This document shows, piece by piece, positions 12,916 through 13,379 of a stretch of 13,379 bases of DNA (positions within the stretch are counted from its first letter, which is position 1; every line of letters begins with the position of its first letter). The position numbers and the translations under genes are program-made. Below the pieces are notes generated by a model. The model did no database searches, was not told the DNA's origin, and saw only the letters and a program-made list of their open reading frames with translations. This DNA is from Euryarchaeota archaeon UBA91 (GTDB lineage: Archaea > Thermoplasmatota > Poseidoniia > Poseidoniales > Poseidoniaceae): the NCBI GenBank assembly GCA_002499705.1, contig DAMU01000025.1, forward strand, positions 1 through 13,379, read 5' to 3'.

Positions 12916-13379
12916 ATGTCTGATGAGAACAAAATCACCTTCAACGAACATGGAGACATGTTGGTTCATGAAGACGATATTGAGTCCGCAGGATTGCTCG
13001 ATGTTGCACGTTTACAAAAAATAGAATCTCTCGGTTATTCGTTGGATGAAGATGGCATTGAAACCTATGAGGATATGCAAAAAGTTTCCAAGGCTATTGA
13101 TCTAATTCGCCGAAAAGTGAGCCCCAGTCGGGTGGCTTTAGCAGGAATTGTTTTCCTCCTTCTTGCAGGAGTTTTGGCCAGTGGATGGTACTGGGCTTTA
13201 CCTCGTGATGCGGTCGATATTGAAACGCAATATCTTCAGCGAGGCGGGCACCTCATGATGTCTGAAATACACAACGAAGGTAGCCGTGAAATTACCGACG
13301 TATCTCTCCAAATTGAATTCCAGTCCCTCGACGGGGAAGTGCTTGGAGTGATGTCGGTGGCAGTGGATGAAATCGATGC
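12916..13379 (+). CDS. Single-pass membrane protein, 5' part (3' end outside window)
   Basis: The frame is open from ATG 12916 to the window edge (154 complete codons). It begins MSDENKITFNEHGDM, with an acidic, mostly helical cytoplasmic segment of about 70 residues and no signal peptide. A basic patch (IRRKVSPSR, 64-72) precedes a transmembrane helix at about 73-94 (VALAGIVFLLLAGVLASGWY). By the positive-inside rule the rest is outside the cell; it looks like the start of a beta sandwich (HNEGSREITDVSLQIEFQS at about 119-137, similar in style to domains that carry two conserved strands of an Ig-like fold). I do not recognise the family. The four-base spacing and the SD inside the preceding stop codon indicate coupling with the 1559-residue exported protein, so a role in anchoring or exporting it is a reasonable guess but not shown. 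Confidence 0.75.
   Translation, partial: MSDENKITFNEHGDMLVHEDDIESAGLLDVARLQKIESLGYSLDEDGIETYEDMQKVSKAIDLIRRKVSPSRVALAGIVFLLLAGVLASGWYWALPRDAVDIETQYLQRGGHLMMSEIHNEGSREITDVSLQIEFQSLDGEVLGVMSVAVDEID

Noticed and set aside
12890..12930. Frameshift joining the giant protein to the downstream membrane protein
   Set aside because: The downstream frame has its own ATG with a GGTGAT site and begins with a soluble acidic segment, not with the rest of a TM helix.
1..13379. tRNA, rRNA, CRISPR arrays, insertion sequences or phage genes
   Set aside because: No cloverleaf-like intergenic stretch, no regularly spaced repeats, and no transposase or integrase motifs were seen; nearly all of the window is coding.

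Overview
The window looks like a stretch of an archaeal chromosome, most likely a marine euryarchaeon of the Marine Group II / Poseidoniales type. The firmest evidence is a complete ribosomal protein L15e gene (1981-2583), a family found in archaea and eukaryotes but not bacteria. Bacterial-looking genes (an RmuC nuclease-like protein, an RlmB-like SPOUT methyltransferase) sit beside it, together with very large exported PKD/repeat proteins. Several starts are preceded by a GGTG-type Shine-Dalgarno at a nearly fixed distance. The lineage is an inference from gene content and style; no 16S or phylogeny is available here.

Left part (1-4493), mostly housekeeping: the 3' end of a HEAT-repeat gene (+) runs convergently into an RlmB/TrmH-like rRNA 2'-O-methyltransferase (-). 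That gene is divergent, over 50 bp, from a single-domain rhodanese (+). L15e follows, and close behind it rmuC (+). rmuC ends exactly against the stop codon of a small two-helix membrane protein on the minus strand. A 125-bp divergent intergenic region with candidate promoters in both directions then leads to a PRC-barrel protein (+).

Right part (4503-13379), RNA processing then cell surface: a ribonuclease Z-like protein (+) whose SD overlaps the PRC-barrel stop codon; an 820-residue exported protein with two N-terminal beta repeats, three PKD domains, one transmembrane helix and a cytoplasmic tail ending in a CxxC...CxxC zinc ribbon; a 1559-residue exported protein of unknown family built partly from degenerate 'LP' beta repeats; and, four bases after it, the 5' part of a single-pass membrane protein that runs off the window. 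The last two look translationally coupled, and the three together resemble a cell-surface module of unknown function. They are the least explained part of the window.

Non-coding signals: short perfect inverted repeats lie directly on or after three stop codons (HEAT, L15e, PKD protein). A pair of overlapping inverted repeats lies between the rhodanese and L15e. The 12-mer TCATAAAGGGGA is repeated exactly upstream of both L15e and the 1559-residue protein. No tRNA, rRNA, CRISPR array, insertion sequence or integrase was seen, and no gene-free stretch exceeds 300 bases.
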